A stretch of DNA of 49,502 nt from Chara braunii. Taxonomy: Eukaryota > Streptophyta > Charophyceae > Charales > Characeae. Location of the stretch: contig BFEA01000362.1 of assembly GCA_003427395.1 (NCBI GenBank), positions 1,348,672-1,398,173 on the forward strand, given 5' to 3'. The notes under the pieces were generated by a model. It ran no database searches, was not told the origin of the DNA, and saw only the letters and a list, made by a program, of their open reading frames with translations. How positions within the stretch are numbered: the first letter of the stretch is position 1; every line of letters starts with the position of its first letter. Shown piece after piece: positions 20,998 through 31,517 of the stretch. The translations under genes were made by a program, and so were the position numbers.

Positions 20998-21616
20998 CAG
21001 CACCCTTAACCTGTCGCTAATTCAAAATCCATGTTCGAACAAATCTGTAGCAAGCCTTTGAGTCCAGCCTATGCAAGTGGCCAGAAAAGAGGACAACCGC
21101 CATGCGCAATTATAATAGTCTTGGTATGACAAAACCCTAACGAACAAAGCCAAATAACAGTAGTAGGTCAACAACGTTCCCATAACTAGTAGGTCTTCCA
21201 CCACCTTCAATAGTTCCGTTGCCTTCTACGAACAACCCTCAACCTTCCACATTTACCAACCGAATCCAAAGTCGAGAGCCCTCAATGAAGATTTCTTGAA
21301 GTAGCCTCTAGATTAGGTGAGATTAGATGAAATAATAATTACGAGCAATTTTTAGAACTAATATGTTATAGGAGGCCTCAGATATGGGAATAGGCCCTGG
21401 GATGGAGGGTTGACTGAATCCAACCTTATGACCGAAAACCCAGCTCCCTATTAAGAGAGTAATTTTGGGTGTCGAGATCGACAGAACCCTTAACCTATCA
21501 CCGGCTCAAGATCACTATTCAAACAAATCTATAGTAAGAGAATATCTCCAGCCTGTGCCAACCACAAGAAATTCAAATCACCAAACAATAGATCTCTGCA
21601 TAAGACCGAAAATTCA
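20998..21616. other. No gene seen
   Basis: Unique-looking AT-balanced sequence. Two stretches, around 21000-21060 and 21480-21555, share CACCCTTAACCTGTCGCTAATTC-like wording (CCCTTAACCTATCACCGGCTC) and are probably diverged copies of one another. Confidence 0.4.
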
Positions 21617-22220
21617 CCAAACAGGTGAGCTCCTCACGACAGCAGTCCAACCACTGGCAGTTGCCCTCCCACTGCTTCTGAGAGCGTCGTCATCTGAGTC
21701 GCCAATGACGACGTACTAGATCTTCACATTCATCAGCATGTAATTTTTCTTATATTTAGCCCGTAAAAAGGGGTAAATACCGCATTTAGAAGAGTCACCC
21801 ACGCATCTTGAAATTCCTTGTATCAGATCTTTGGATGTCCTCTCTTACATCATGAGAGTCTGCATGTACTCATTAGCTTATGTTCCTTGTCGACGAAACT
21901 ATTTAGTACATGGCGTGTGCTCCTCACCACAGTAGTCCCACCACTTCTAGTAGCCCTCCCACTGCTTCTGGAAGCGTCGCTGTCTAAGTCGCCATTCGCC
22001 ATATCCTAAATCCTCATGTTCATCGTCATGCAACTCTCCATGTATCCAACCCACAAAGTGGGGTGAATACAACCGTTGAAGTTCAGGTTTTCATGCTTCC
22101 AGACGAGGTAGTCATCAGTGCATCAGGTGTGACTCTCCCAACAACAGTCTCACCACCATCGATTGCTCTCCCGCTACCTCTGGAGGCTTTGCCCTTGGAT
22201 GCGCTGTCGAGCGCATCGGT
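21617..22220. repeat. Three diverged direct repeats of about 110 bp
   Basis: Units at about 21625-21740, 21928-22037 and 22128-22215. The shared frame is CTCCTCAC-ACAGTAGTC-CACCA, GC(C/T)CTCCC(A/G)CT-CTTCTG-A-GC and TCGCCA, then CATGTTCATC-TCATG in the first two. No protein function is supported. Confidence 0.65.
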
Positions 22221-22818
22221 CCGACACCTCACCTGCGCAGCACGAGACCCTCCCGGCCGCGTCACGCAGGAGTTGATTTAAATCCTTCGTCGCAGATAAT
22301 GTATGTGGAGCTTACTTAAGCCGCTCTGACCGAGTGCGCCAGCCATACCTCTCGCGAGCCCCTACGACAGGATAGGGCTTACGCAAGGCACGACTTACCT
22401 ACACCTTATGGGAACTGTCACCTCCCTTCGGTGGGCGTATCCCCGCCGAGCTACCTGTCCACAGTACGAAAGCTAATCAGTTGCAATCGCAGAGGTGGAC
22501 CAACCGAGGGCGTTTCTCGTTTGCTCTAGCATAGGGGGTACTCGCGGTAATACGCCTATCGAACCCGCACGCGAACCGACATCTTCGGGGGTTGAAGTCC
22601 CAAGCGCGGCTCGTCGTTGGTCGACTAGGACGCATCCCACACACAACGCGCACACCACTCTAATAACCACTCCACACAAACAACACACACACATGCACGA
22701 AACGATACAACACAAACAACGCGACAACGCTCATAGCCCCTCGGTAGCCAACGCATAACTTTCCAATGCGAAAATCGAATAGGCGTCGTGCGTGAGACTC
22801 AGTATAAAACCGCGCGGA
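22221..22818. other. No gene seen; includes a CACACA-rich stretch
   Basis: An ACACAC-rich patch at 22637-22720. Short GC-rich open frames on both strands look like shadows. Confidence 0.4.
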
Positions 22819-23094
22819 CGCAGGTCTAACTCATATCGACCTGCGATGCAAACGTGCGCAAGCAGTCGCAATGAAGGTGTACTATGTGGTACCCATACTC
22901 ACGCGGTCCCTGTTAATCGCGAGGGTCGCGTTCGACACTCAAGTGTCGGCTGACACGCGCCTTGAGAGTTAATCTCTCGACGTTGGACAACCGCCATGTA
23001 CGGTTGAAGACCACACCCTCTTTTGCACCTTGTGCAGAGGGGTTGAGTAGACAGCTTTAAGCTGTCGTGGCGGTCAAACATCAAGGGGTTTGAC
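22819..23094. repeat. Run of eight consecutive perfect or near-perfect hairpins
   Basis: Stems in order: CGCAGGTC/GACCTGCG (22819-22845), CGCGGTCCCT/AGGGTCGCG (22902-22930), GACACT/AGTGTC (22934-22947, with an alternative GTGTC/GACAC overlapping), TTGAGAG/CTCTCGA (22962-22980), CAACCG/CGGTTG (22988-23006), CCCTC-TGCAC/GTGCA-GAGGG (23016-23041), GACAGCT/AGCTGTC (23050-23066) and GTCAAAC/GTTTGAC (23073-23094). The stems are unrelated to one another. A long structured RNA or a chain of palindromic insertions would give this; I do not recognise a known RNA family. Confidence 0.75.
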
Positions 23095-23190
23095 ATTGAC
23101 GGCTGTCACGGACTATAACGTGCAACTATAAAAAACTCCAAAGAGCAGAGGATAATAGAGGGTCTTCCTTCTTACTCAAGCCCAATTCTG

Positions 23191-23261
23191 GTTAACCCTT
23201 GCGCACGATCACTGTAAGTCGCGCATATACCCGAGGAACTTATAGATATATAAGGGTTAAC
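23191..23261. repeat. 10-bp inverted repeat enclosing a GCGC pair
   Basis: GTTAACCCTT (23191-23200) and AAGGGTTAAC (23252-23261), with GCGC at 23201 and 23221 inside. It continues the hairpin-rich tract. Confidence 0.75.
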
Positions 23262-23539
23262 TATATAGGACGATCACTTCTCACAATCACAGTAAGTCTC
23301 CTCTCAGCCATATATGTATGAAATCGCAGCCCACGCGCTACACAGAGTCAACCCCAACTACCTTCGACACTCATACCCCTCGCTTTAGCCTGCAAGCCCC
23401 AAACCTCCTGTCCAACCAACCTTAATTAAAATACTCAGTACCTTTGTTAAATGGCCATTCAATAAAAGTCTGGATGAAACCACAATGAAACAATGAAAAT
23501 CACCAGGGCTAAAGCCTTTTAGATTGAGTGTGGAGGGTG

Positions 23540-23860
23540 AGTTGGAGCTGATTCGTAGACCGATGAATCGGCAACCAACCTGTTATCAGTGATAACAGAA
23601 AGTGATCCTCAAGGGATCAAGCTAGATCTAGTCCTGAACTTGGATCAAATGATCAAAAAAGACCTGTAACACACGGCAGACCAATCCCCAAGCTAAGATC
23701 ATAAGTGTATGGAGAATACAACTTCATAATACATCCTCACTCAAAATCTTCCTATAAGCTAAACCTAAGTCTACCTCTAAGCCAGTGCTTAAGCCAAAGG
23801 TAGACCAACTGCAGAATCTCCCCTATTCAGGGTGGATCGCCTGAATCGCCACCTATCAAA
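23540..23860. repeat. Further short hairpins in the same tract
   Basis: CTGTTATCA-G-TGATAACAG near 23580; TGATCC/GGGATCA just after it; GTCTACCT (23769-23776) with AGGTAGAC (23798-23805), enclosing TAAGC/GCTTA; and GGTGG/CCACC near 23830-23855. All are unrelated sequences that fold on themselves. Confidence 0.65.
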
Positions 23861-23879
23861 ATATAATCTATCTCCTCTA

Positions 23880-24610
23880 AACTAGGAAAATTTCGGCAGC
23901 ACTTCCCGTAGGAGAAGTGCCTCTCCAGAATTTATATAAGTCCATATATGAAAGCAGAAGTAATATCTAACTCTGGAAAGTCAAACTATGTCTAACTTCA
24001 TGAAATAGCAGAAATTTGGGCAGCACTCCCTTTAGAAAGGGAGGTTTTCCAGATTTATACTAAGTCACATATGAAGGCAGAAATAATCTCTAATTCTGGA
24101 AAGTCAAATTTTGTCCGACTCCCTTAATCAGTAGAAATTTGGGCAGCACTCCCCTTAGAAAGGGAGACTTTCCAGATTTATACTAAGTCAGATATGAACT
24201 CGAACAACAACTCGAGCTAAACTTTGGACAAAATTTAACTTACTCCTTAATTTCGTAGAAATTTCAGCAGCACTCCCTCCAGAAAAGTGTTATTCCAAAA
24301 TTTATACAAGGCTAAGTTCAGAACTTGAGAATAACTTTGACTTCTCAAAGTCCAATTTTGTCCTACTCCTTGAATTAGTAAAAAATTGGGCAATACTCCC
24401 TTTAGAAAAGGAGACTTTCCAGATTCCTACTAAGCCAGATATATGGAAAGGACAAGTTGAACTCTGACAAGTTAAAAGTTGACTAACTCCTTGGATTTGT
24501 AGAAATTTCGGCAGCGCTTCCCGTAGAAAAAGTAGCTTGCCAAGATTTATACAAAGCCAAGTATAAGAAAAGATCTCAGAAAATGCAGGAATTGATCTAA
24601 GTAAAAAAAA
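23880..24610. repeat. Tandem repeat, six units of about 123 bp, each with a hairpin of different sequence
   Basis: The landmark GAAATTTGGGCAGCACTCCC (or close variants) recurs at about 23885, 24010, 24133, 24256, 24380 and 24503. Each unit goes on to a CTTTCCAGA-TTTATAC box and a TCTGGAAAGTCAAATTTTGT box. Right after GCAG(C)A each unit has a hairpin whose arms differ: GCACTTC/GAAGTGC in unit 1 (23899-23920), CTCCCTTT/AAAGGGAG in unit 2 (24026-24043), CTCCC/GGGAG in unit 3, CACT/AGTG in unit 4. Confidence 0.85.
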
Positions 24611-24844
24611 TTATTACAGAAAATGCAGGAATTGATACTAACTCCTATGGCTCTAGCACGTGGCGAGCAACTAAAGCAACTACCTATAATACTGAAACCC
24701 AAACAAATCAGTCATCCCATCCAGTCACATGCAAACCAAACCACAAATGTAAATACTCTCACCATCCCAAGTTCATTCCATATAGATAGTTCATGAATCT
24801 TCAAGTCCTTGAATCCTTATACCCATCTTACATAAGACGTAGAG

Positions 24845-25520
24845 TTGGACCATTCACCATAAAAACAATGCCCAGTTTGTCTTTATGATATACACGAACA
24901 GGTTGCACAACTACTTTTCTCTTCTTTTGGGCACATGACAAGGTCATTCGCCATGGAAACAATGCCTAGTCGCCCTGAGTTGTTTAATAGTATTTCTCTG
25001 ACTTTGTTTTCAAAAGAAAAGGCAAATATGGGCAGGGGACAGAACCATTCACAGTAGAAACAATGTTCAGCTTGCCCTGACTATTTCCATTTATACTTTG
25101 TATTTTTCCTTTTCTTTTCTTAATGATATGGATTAACGATGGACCATTCACAGTAAAAACAATGCCCAACTGCCAGTTCACATGCAAATATACATAAAGT
25201 ACTTTCCTTTATACTCAGTTTAATTTATATGCGTGGTTTTCAGGCTAAACCATTCACCATGGAAACAATGCTTAGCCTTAGACTAAAAATTCTCCCTTAG
25301 AGTAAAACAAGAATTTAAACCCCTTCAATCAGGCAAACCCCCAGAGTTAACTAGAGTAAACAGGTCATTCATAGTAGAAACAATGCATGGTCCTCCAGAA
25401 AACAACTAGATAAACATAGCAACCAAGCCATTCACAGTAGAAACAATATCTGATCCTTCATAAAACAGCCAAATAAACATAGCCTTGAGCCATTCACAGT
25501 AGAAACAATGCTCAGGCTTT
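24845..25520. repeat. Eight copies of a 20-nt core flanked by unit-specific complementary arms
   Basis: Core CATTCACAGTAGAAACAATG (variants with CACCATGG or CACCATAA in the middle) at about 24851, 24945, 25046, 25144, 25251, 25366, 25429 and 25491. In most copies the bases on either side can pair, with a different sequence each time: GACAAGG/CCTAGTC, GAAC/GTTC plus GGGCA/TGCCC further out, AGGCTAA/TTAGCCT, GAGC/GCTC plus AGCC/GGCT, TTGG/CCAG. Two copies (25366, 25429) pair weakly. The spacing is 60-117 bp, so it is not a simple tandem array. Confidence 0.8.
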
Positions 25521-26199
25521 GGTTAACCCTTCCAAACGCATGTTAAACTGCCTTCCTCCCACCTTCCCCCAATTCATACCTTAGTCTGCTTTCAGTCAAA
25601 ACAAAAGAGAAATTTAAACTTCACTTTCACACATTTCTTCCATTCAGTCTGATTGGGTCCTGAAGGGAAAGAAAAAACCATAGGGACAATCTCATGCATA
25701 CATTAGTCATATTACAGGGAGATAGGCAAAACATGGGTGGTAGTAGGCTGTACAGATGGAAATGGTTTACCTGACGATTCCTTGCCTCCAAAAATCCTCC
25801 TGAGTTCCGGCAGAGCTCCCGCAATCGGTGGGTGGACTCCCCACAGAGTCTTGACGCGGTCCTATGGGTTGCAATCTCGCCTGCTGCCTTCCTCTCGTAA
25901 CCAAGGACTAGACTGAGAGTAAGAAGGGCAAGGGGAGAATGGTTTGAGACTCTTAGATAAGAGGGGTGCTCTCGAGCTTACTGGAGAGGGCCTTGTTACT
26001 TTGACTTGCCTGAGGGCCCCACAATGACAACCAACTTTACAGCTTGATCCACTCTATGTCAGACTGCCGAAATCAAATCCCTAGTGACCTCCCAATCCAC
26101 CACACTAACCCCCCCTGCTTGTAGAATCTGATTACCCCCTCCTCATCTCAATCGTCACTACACAGCATCTTACATCAGTCCTTCAGACGCAGCAGCGGT
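25521..26199. other. No gene seen
   Basis: Unique-looking sequence. A short minus-strand open frame (25627-25824) has no domain. Confidence 0.4.
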
Positions 26200-26700
26200 A
26201 AATGGCGGCGGTCAACAACAACAGCAGTTGAGCATGGTGGTGGTCAATAGTAACAACAACAGTCTGCGGCAGCCACAGTCCGCACATAGTCCCCAATCGT
26301 AGCGACAACACATATGCGAACAACAGTGCTCAATACGCAGCAGCAGATCGGGTATAGTAAACAGATGCAGCAACAACACTTAGCAGCAGTCAATAGTAAC
26401 AGCAGTAGCAACGGTACACGGTAGTGGCCAGCAGCAACAGTAACCAATAGTAGGTTGCAACTAGTGTGCAGCCAACTGAATCGGCAACAATACACAGTCG
26501 GACGCAAAACGCAACAGCCAGCCTTAGTTCCACAGCGATATGCAGCAGTCTGCCACAATCCATAGTCCGCAGTAGTGCACAACATTCGGCAGTAGCACAC
26601 AGCGGCAGTCCGCAGTTGGTCTCCCTTCAGGCAAATAGCCCCAACTTTTTCACCTCCTCTGATGCAGCCGGTCAGCAGCTCCAAGCAGCCTGCCCAAACC
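26200..26700. repeat. Degenerate CAA/CAG/GCA trinucleotide-rich tract
   Basis: Irregular trinucleotide repeats such as CAACAACAACAGCAG and GCAGCAGTCAATAGTAACAG. Open frames across it on both strands are Cys/Leu- or Ser/Gln-rich artefacts of the composition. Confidence 0.75.
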
Positions 26701-26739
26701 ACAATAGTACGAGCGATCCTGTCTAAGTGAAACAACATC

Positions 26740-26840
26740 CCCCACGGTACTCCTCATAGTCCTACGGCGAGAAAATCTCTGACCCGTCAAGGCTCGTAGG
26801 CCAACCACTTTACCACTATGGCCGGCCATGCACCACCACC
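26740..26840 (-). mobile_element. Possible tRNA-derived SINE head
   Basis: On the minus strand, TAGTGGTAAAGTGG resembles an RNA polymerase III A box (26819-26806). It is followed by TTGGCCTACGAGCCTTGACGGGTC, an anticodon-arm-like stretch common in plant tRNA-derived SINEs. The expected B box (GGTTCRANYCC) is not intact; GGTCAGAGATTTTC stands there instead. Low confidence. Confidence 0.35.
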
Positions 26841-26869
26841 CATAGAATCAAGAAAGAGCTCTCAATCCG

Positions 26870-26959
26870 TCGTTCCTCGTTACTTTCTCCTGCACTCCGG
26901 GGGAAACACCTATTCGACACAGTTAGTCAGTGATTCAACACCCCCCCCTTTCTCCCTCT
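26870..26959 (-). mobile_element. Possible LTR start with polypurine tract, minus strand
   Basis: The minus strand reads GAGAGGGAGAAAGGGGGGGG (26960-26941) directly followed by TGTTGAATCACTGACTAACT at 26940. A purine tract abutting TGTTG is the usual look of a 3' LTR boundary. No second LTR copy and no pol were found, so this may be a non-autonomous or solo remnant. Confidence 0.4.
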
Positions 26960-29537
26960 CGACGTGCGCACGGTAGTCGGCCTCCCATTACGCCATCGAC
27001 GGGGCGGGGCCAAATCGAGTGAACCCGGCACCAAAACCCGACCAAATACACTCACCGTTTTTCCGTTTTCACCCCCGGCGCAGCCTATCTTCTAATTAAC
27101 TCACCTTTTACTAACTCTTTCACTAGTCTGATACCTCTTACGGACTCGCCCAGCTTAAAAACCCCCGTTCTACACTTTTCCCTCTGTCGCACGCACCTGG
27201 CGCTCCGCTGCGCCCAGATTCATTCGTCTCATTCTCCTTACTTTCCCGCCATCTCCTGCGCAAGTTCCTCCCTACTAACTTCAATTCCACTAACCTTTAA
27301 CTATTTCCGACTGTAGATTCGTACTTGCCAGCCTCAGAATTCCCTGACTAATACTCTAACTCGGTCGATTCCACTGAGGATCGGGCATGATCTCGGTTTC
27401 TGCTTCCTGCCATAGCGTGCGCCCACCATCACTCCGCGCAGTACCTTTTTACTAACCTTTCTTTTCTACTACTCTACCCTCAAAACTAACCTTACCATCA
27501 GACTCGCGGCTAGGCAAAACCCATATCTAACTTCCCCCTTCAACCGATCTCGTCAATAATCAACTAATGTTCTCGACTTTTCACTTCTTTTCTTTCGTCA
27601 CCCACCATAACCTCGCGCACTAACTACCTTTAACAACTCTTATCTTGTTCATTTTCCTCCTAATCTAACCTCATATTCGGGGTCGCAGGCCCCGAAAATG
27701 CTGGATTCGACTCTTGGCTCGCCCAATTTCATCGAGGTTTGAGCGAGCTATGAGTTATTCCACCCGCCATAGCTTCCTCCCCAATGGCTGTACCCGGCGC
27801 TGAACCCTGGCCAGGTTCGTTCACTCCTTCCTACTACGTGTCGCCTTCCCTCACCGCGTTGGCGCCCGACACCCGCTGGTACGTAGCACTGTCCGCCTCC
27901 TACTACGCAGCGCTGCCCGCTGCGCTACGTGCTTAACAGGTCTTAGTCATTCGGATTTCACTGCCTCGCCTCCTTGCCTCCCAATCAATCATCCGCCCAG
28001 CGTTGTCCCCCTTCGTCAGCGTCCATCTGTGCGGCGCACACTCCTACACAGGCTAGCTCGTGGCTCGCCAGTCCCGACCATTTCAATAAGGTCCGAGGAC
28101 GGCCGACTACCAGGTGACTCAAACATCTTCTGCCACCCAGGCGTCGCTGGAACCTTCGCCAATGCCTCCCCCGACCTCGTCCTACACAGGCAGCGCCCGC
28201 TGCCCTCCATGTCTTTGTGACAGACCCCCGCAGGGGCCTTTCACAGGAGTCCACTGAGTCAAATGCCCAGGCCTACTGCGAACTTGCAGCTCAAGCCTTG
28301 GTAGATCGGGCCCTGGTGCAGACTTTGGTGGTAGTAACAAAATATCCAAATGAGAACTTTGAAGTTCCAAGTGGGCACAGGCTCCGTGGGGACCGCTACT
28401 GCAGCCAGCATTACTGCGGCCAGCATTGCTGCAGGCCTCCCGACAATGCCCCAAGCCAGACGCGCCCAGGCGCAGTCCCGCTTACCGAGTCCCAGCGAGT
28501 TTGTTCACACTCATCTTCTCACAGCAGATCGTGGTTGGCGGACAGTGCACCCGCAAAGGGGTCCCGCCACTCAGGTTTCTTCCGCCTCGTGGGCTAATCA
28601 CCTACCGGCTCGCATACCNGTTGGACCATCAGGCTTGTAATTTCAAAACGGCGGAATGGATAAATTTCGCTAGCATCCTGAACACACAGAAACCCATGAG
28701 TCATACGTAAGGGGCACGTGCTCTAGGTCCTCGACTGGCGTGGTGATTACAAAAACCCGGCTTCGCGTCTAAGTCAAAGAAATATCGACGCGTAAATAAT
28801 GGCAAAAATAATAAACAACCCCTTTTTTTGACGTCGCCGCCCGCCAAACCAAAGGGGGATAGCCCCGTCGGGCCCTCGACCTCCAAACCTCCGTAGTAGT
28901 AGCTCAGGGTCGTAACCTATAGGGCTAAGCCCTAGCCTGTAACAACGAAGTCCGAGACCCCATGTGAAGTGATACGGCGCAGTCGTCCAGGTCCGCGAAG
29001 CGCCCTGCGCCGTCCTTCATCCCACGCCTACGTACACGGCCACAAAAAATAATACATAACATTTATAATAACACAAAACGGCCGGCGTCCATGCCGGCTT
29101 ACAACTTTGATCAAAACGAAAAAAAATCACGCGCGCCTTAAACCTGCGTGCCCACACACTCTCTATTCTAGTCAACCATCCAGTCAACATGAATCACAGA
29201 CGCCGCCGCGCCTAGTGCAGTATACTTAAACTTTAAACCAAACAATTTTTTGTTGCTTGCAAAAACCAGGGCGGATACCCTTGCAAGGGTATTCGCACCG
29301 ATAGCGCCATTCGCCATGCCCTAGACTTTCACTCACCTTCGTTGCAAATTGACAGATAATTCACGATGTACACATATTGCGAAAGAGGCTTAATACAAAA
29401 CAGAGTTCATGTGCTTAACCACTTTGCAGGCCGCAACCCCTTTTAGTCCGAGTAAGGTGCTAGAGGACCAGAATCTTCCTATCCTATGGTATTCCACAAG
29501 GGGAAACGTCGTAAAAGTATTCAACAAAAAACATTCT
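26960..29537. other. No recognisable gene; C-rich then mixed sequence
   Basis: If the LTR boundary at 26940 is real, this would be internal sequence of a non-coding (LARD-like) element. Short open frames near 28000-28640 on both strands have no domain. An 18-bp perfect palindrome, ATACCCTTGCAAGGGTAT, lies at 29275-29292. Confidence 0.4.
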
Positions 29538-30057
29538 CTGAATTAAATAATCATTCTAGAATAAAACTACATTCTAAATTTTAAATTTTCATTCCATCTT
29601 AAAAACAATCATTCCAATTTTAAAAATTTCCTAAAATTTTCCATCTTACATGAACATTTTCCTTTCAAGAATGGGGTATCCTTTCTTATTTGAACAAGAT
29701 GCTAGAGATGGAATGAAAGTGTGGATGAATTCATGAAATATTTTAATTGGACGCTCATTCTAAGTAAGGATTTCCAGTCACAAAAAGGTTAATCCAATCT
29801 AAATTAGAATATATTTGTTGTAGTAAAATGAAAGTTTAGTTAAAACATTTCATAAACTCGTTCAGACTTCATTCCATGTTGAACAAAATAGATGAAGTTG
29901 GAAGATAAAACTTATATTTAGGCGGAAACTTATCAAATAAAACTAGAAATTTTATAATTGGATGAACATTGGAATGATAATTTATAAATATGAAGGATTA
30001 TTTTTTTATGGGATGTTTTTTCAACTTTCGTTGCTCATGGAATTTTTTCTGTTATAC
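29538..30057 (+). repeat. Left arm of a long AT-rich fold-back element
   Basis: About 520 bp whose reverse complement forms the right arm at 30336-30850. Shared blocks include AAATAATCATTCTA at the outer end, TGGAATGATAATTTATAAAT, AATATGAAGGAT and GGAATTTTT(T)CTGTT at the inner end. Similarity is high but interrupted by indels. Confidence 0.9.
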
Positions 30058-30335
30058 CATGCGGGAGATGGAAAACGCCTCGAATTGACGAACACGATGA
30101 CGTCCTCCTTGATCCCGTAACCCTCGCATTGCTGCTGATGCAAAGCGCCTCCGTTTCTGGATAACGGTACTGTCGGTAGCGCAACGCGTCCATGACCTCA
30201 GTCGGTCACCCTTATGACAAACTCCAGGTTGAATTGTGAGGTCCCTGACCTTTACATTTTTTTTTATTTTTTTATTTTTTAATAATGTCACCGGTGTTTT
30301 TATACGTGAACATAATCCAGTGACCTAACTCGCCG
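30058..30335 (+). mobile_element. Central spacer of the fold-back, containing a LINE 3' tail
   Basis: GC-balanced sequence unlike the AT-rich arms. It includes GAATTGTGAGGTCCCTGACCT at 30232, a variant of the LINE tail motif, followed by a T/A-rich run (30257-30285). This suggests a LINE tail inserted in the loop or was captured there. Confidence 0.55.
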
Positions 30336-30850
30336 CAACAGAAAAATTCCCACAAGAAATGGAAGTTGAAAAAACATTTCATAAAAAAAAAATCCTTCAT
30401 ATTTATAAATTATCATTCCAATGTTCGTCAAATTCTAAAATTTACAGTTTTATTTGATAAGTTCACGTCTAAATATGAGTTTTCCTATCCAAGTACATCT
30501 ATTTGTTCAAGATGGAGTGAAAGTCTGGACGAGTTTATGAAATGTTTTAATTAAATTTTCATTATACTACAACAAATATCATCTAATTTAGATTAGATTA
30601 ACCTATTTATTACCATAAATCCTTACTTGGAATAAGACTCCAATTAAAATATTTCATGAACTCATCCAAACTTACATTCTACCTCTAGCATGCAGTCCAA
30701 TAAGAAAGGATACCCTATTCTGGGAATTAAAGTTTGCAAGAGAGATGAAAGATTTTAAAATTAGAAGGGCATTTTTTAAGATCAAATGAAAATTTAAAAT
30801 TTAGATTGTAATTTTACTATAGATTCGTATAGAATGATTATTTAAATTTT
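30336..30850 (-). repeat. Right arm of the AT-rich fold-back element
   Basis: Inverted copy of 29538-30057, ending with AGAATGATTATTTAAATTTT. No transposase is encoded. Target-site duplications could not be assigned. Confidence 0.9.
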
Positions 30851-31114
30851 CAAAATTTTTTCGTTATGGTCTAGGCTACCAGAGTGGCCCGGGGTCACTT
30901 GCCCGACTGGGCCAAAAAGATAAAAATATATATATATTTTTTAAAATTTTATTTTATATTTTAAGTTTGGTAAAGAATTTCGATGTGAGCCTAAGGCAAA
31001 CGTTGTTTAGTTTATTTTTCTACATAACATAGTATTGTTTCAGATTTTTTGGATTTGTTTTTATTTTTTTTTGGGACCTTGCCTTGTCCTTGCACGGGCT
31101 GGTAACCCCGGACC

Positions 31115-31428
31115 CGGGCGGCCCGGCTGGTAGCGTAGGTTACGGTTGAAAAGGCATGCAACCGGCATTCAGGAGGTCGTGGGTTCAATCCTCATTGGCC
31201 TCATGTACCTTTCTGGGCATGCTTGGCGCCTGGCACCTAGAGATAGACCACTAGATCCCCAGATCGGCATATAGCAGAGTCTTCTGATGTTCGTAGGGGA
31301 GGGGACCTGAAGGGTGGCACAGGGATTGATCATGTTGGCATCGTTCCTGATGCTACTGGTTGTCCCCTAGCCGGTATCGCCCACCTCTAGGTCGGGGCTA
31401 GGCCACCCATGTTCTCCTGTGAACACGG
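31115..31428 (+). mobile_element. tRNA-like SINE candidate directly upstream of the LTR element
   Basis: TGGTAGCGTAGG (31128-31139) fits a polymerase III A box. GGTTCAATCCT (31182-31192) fits the B box consensus, 54 bp downstream as in tRNA genes. The part between cannot be folded convincingly into a full tRNA, and the following 230 bp are tRNA-unrelated. This combination is typical of plant SINEs. Confidence 0.5.
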
Positions 31429-31517
31429 TGTCGGGCGGCTGTCTAACAGCCGAAGTGTTTTTCTTTGAAATAAAAAACTTTTTTCTTCTTTGTTTTTACA
31501 AGTTTTGCTTGGTTTTT

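Noticed and set aside
22221-22470. Possible rRNA or tRNA-like segment
   Set aside because: No recognisable rRNA block or tRNA cloverleaf; only scattered short stems.
24845-25520. CRISPR-like array (short repeats with variable spacers)
   Set aside because: Spacing is irregular (60-117 bp), cores vary, and the genome is eukaryotic. The co-varying stems argue for another explanation.
26244-26738. Minus-strand 164-codon Cys/Leu-rich open frame
   Set aside because: It is a read-out of the CAA/CAG/GCA low-complexity tract; no ordered Cys pattern.
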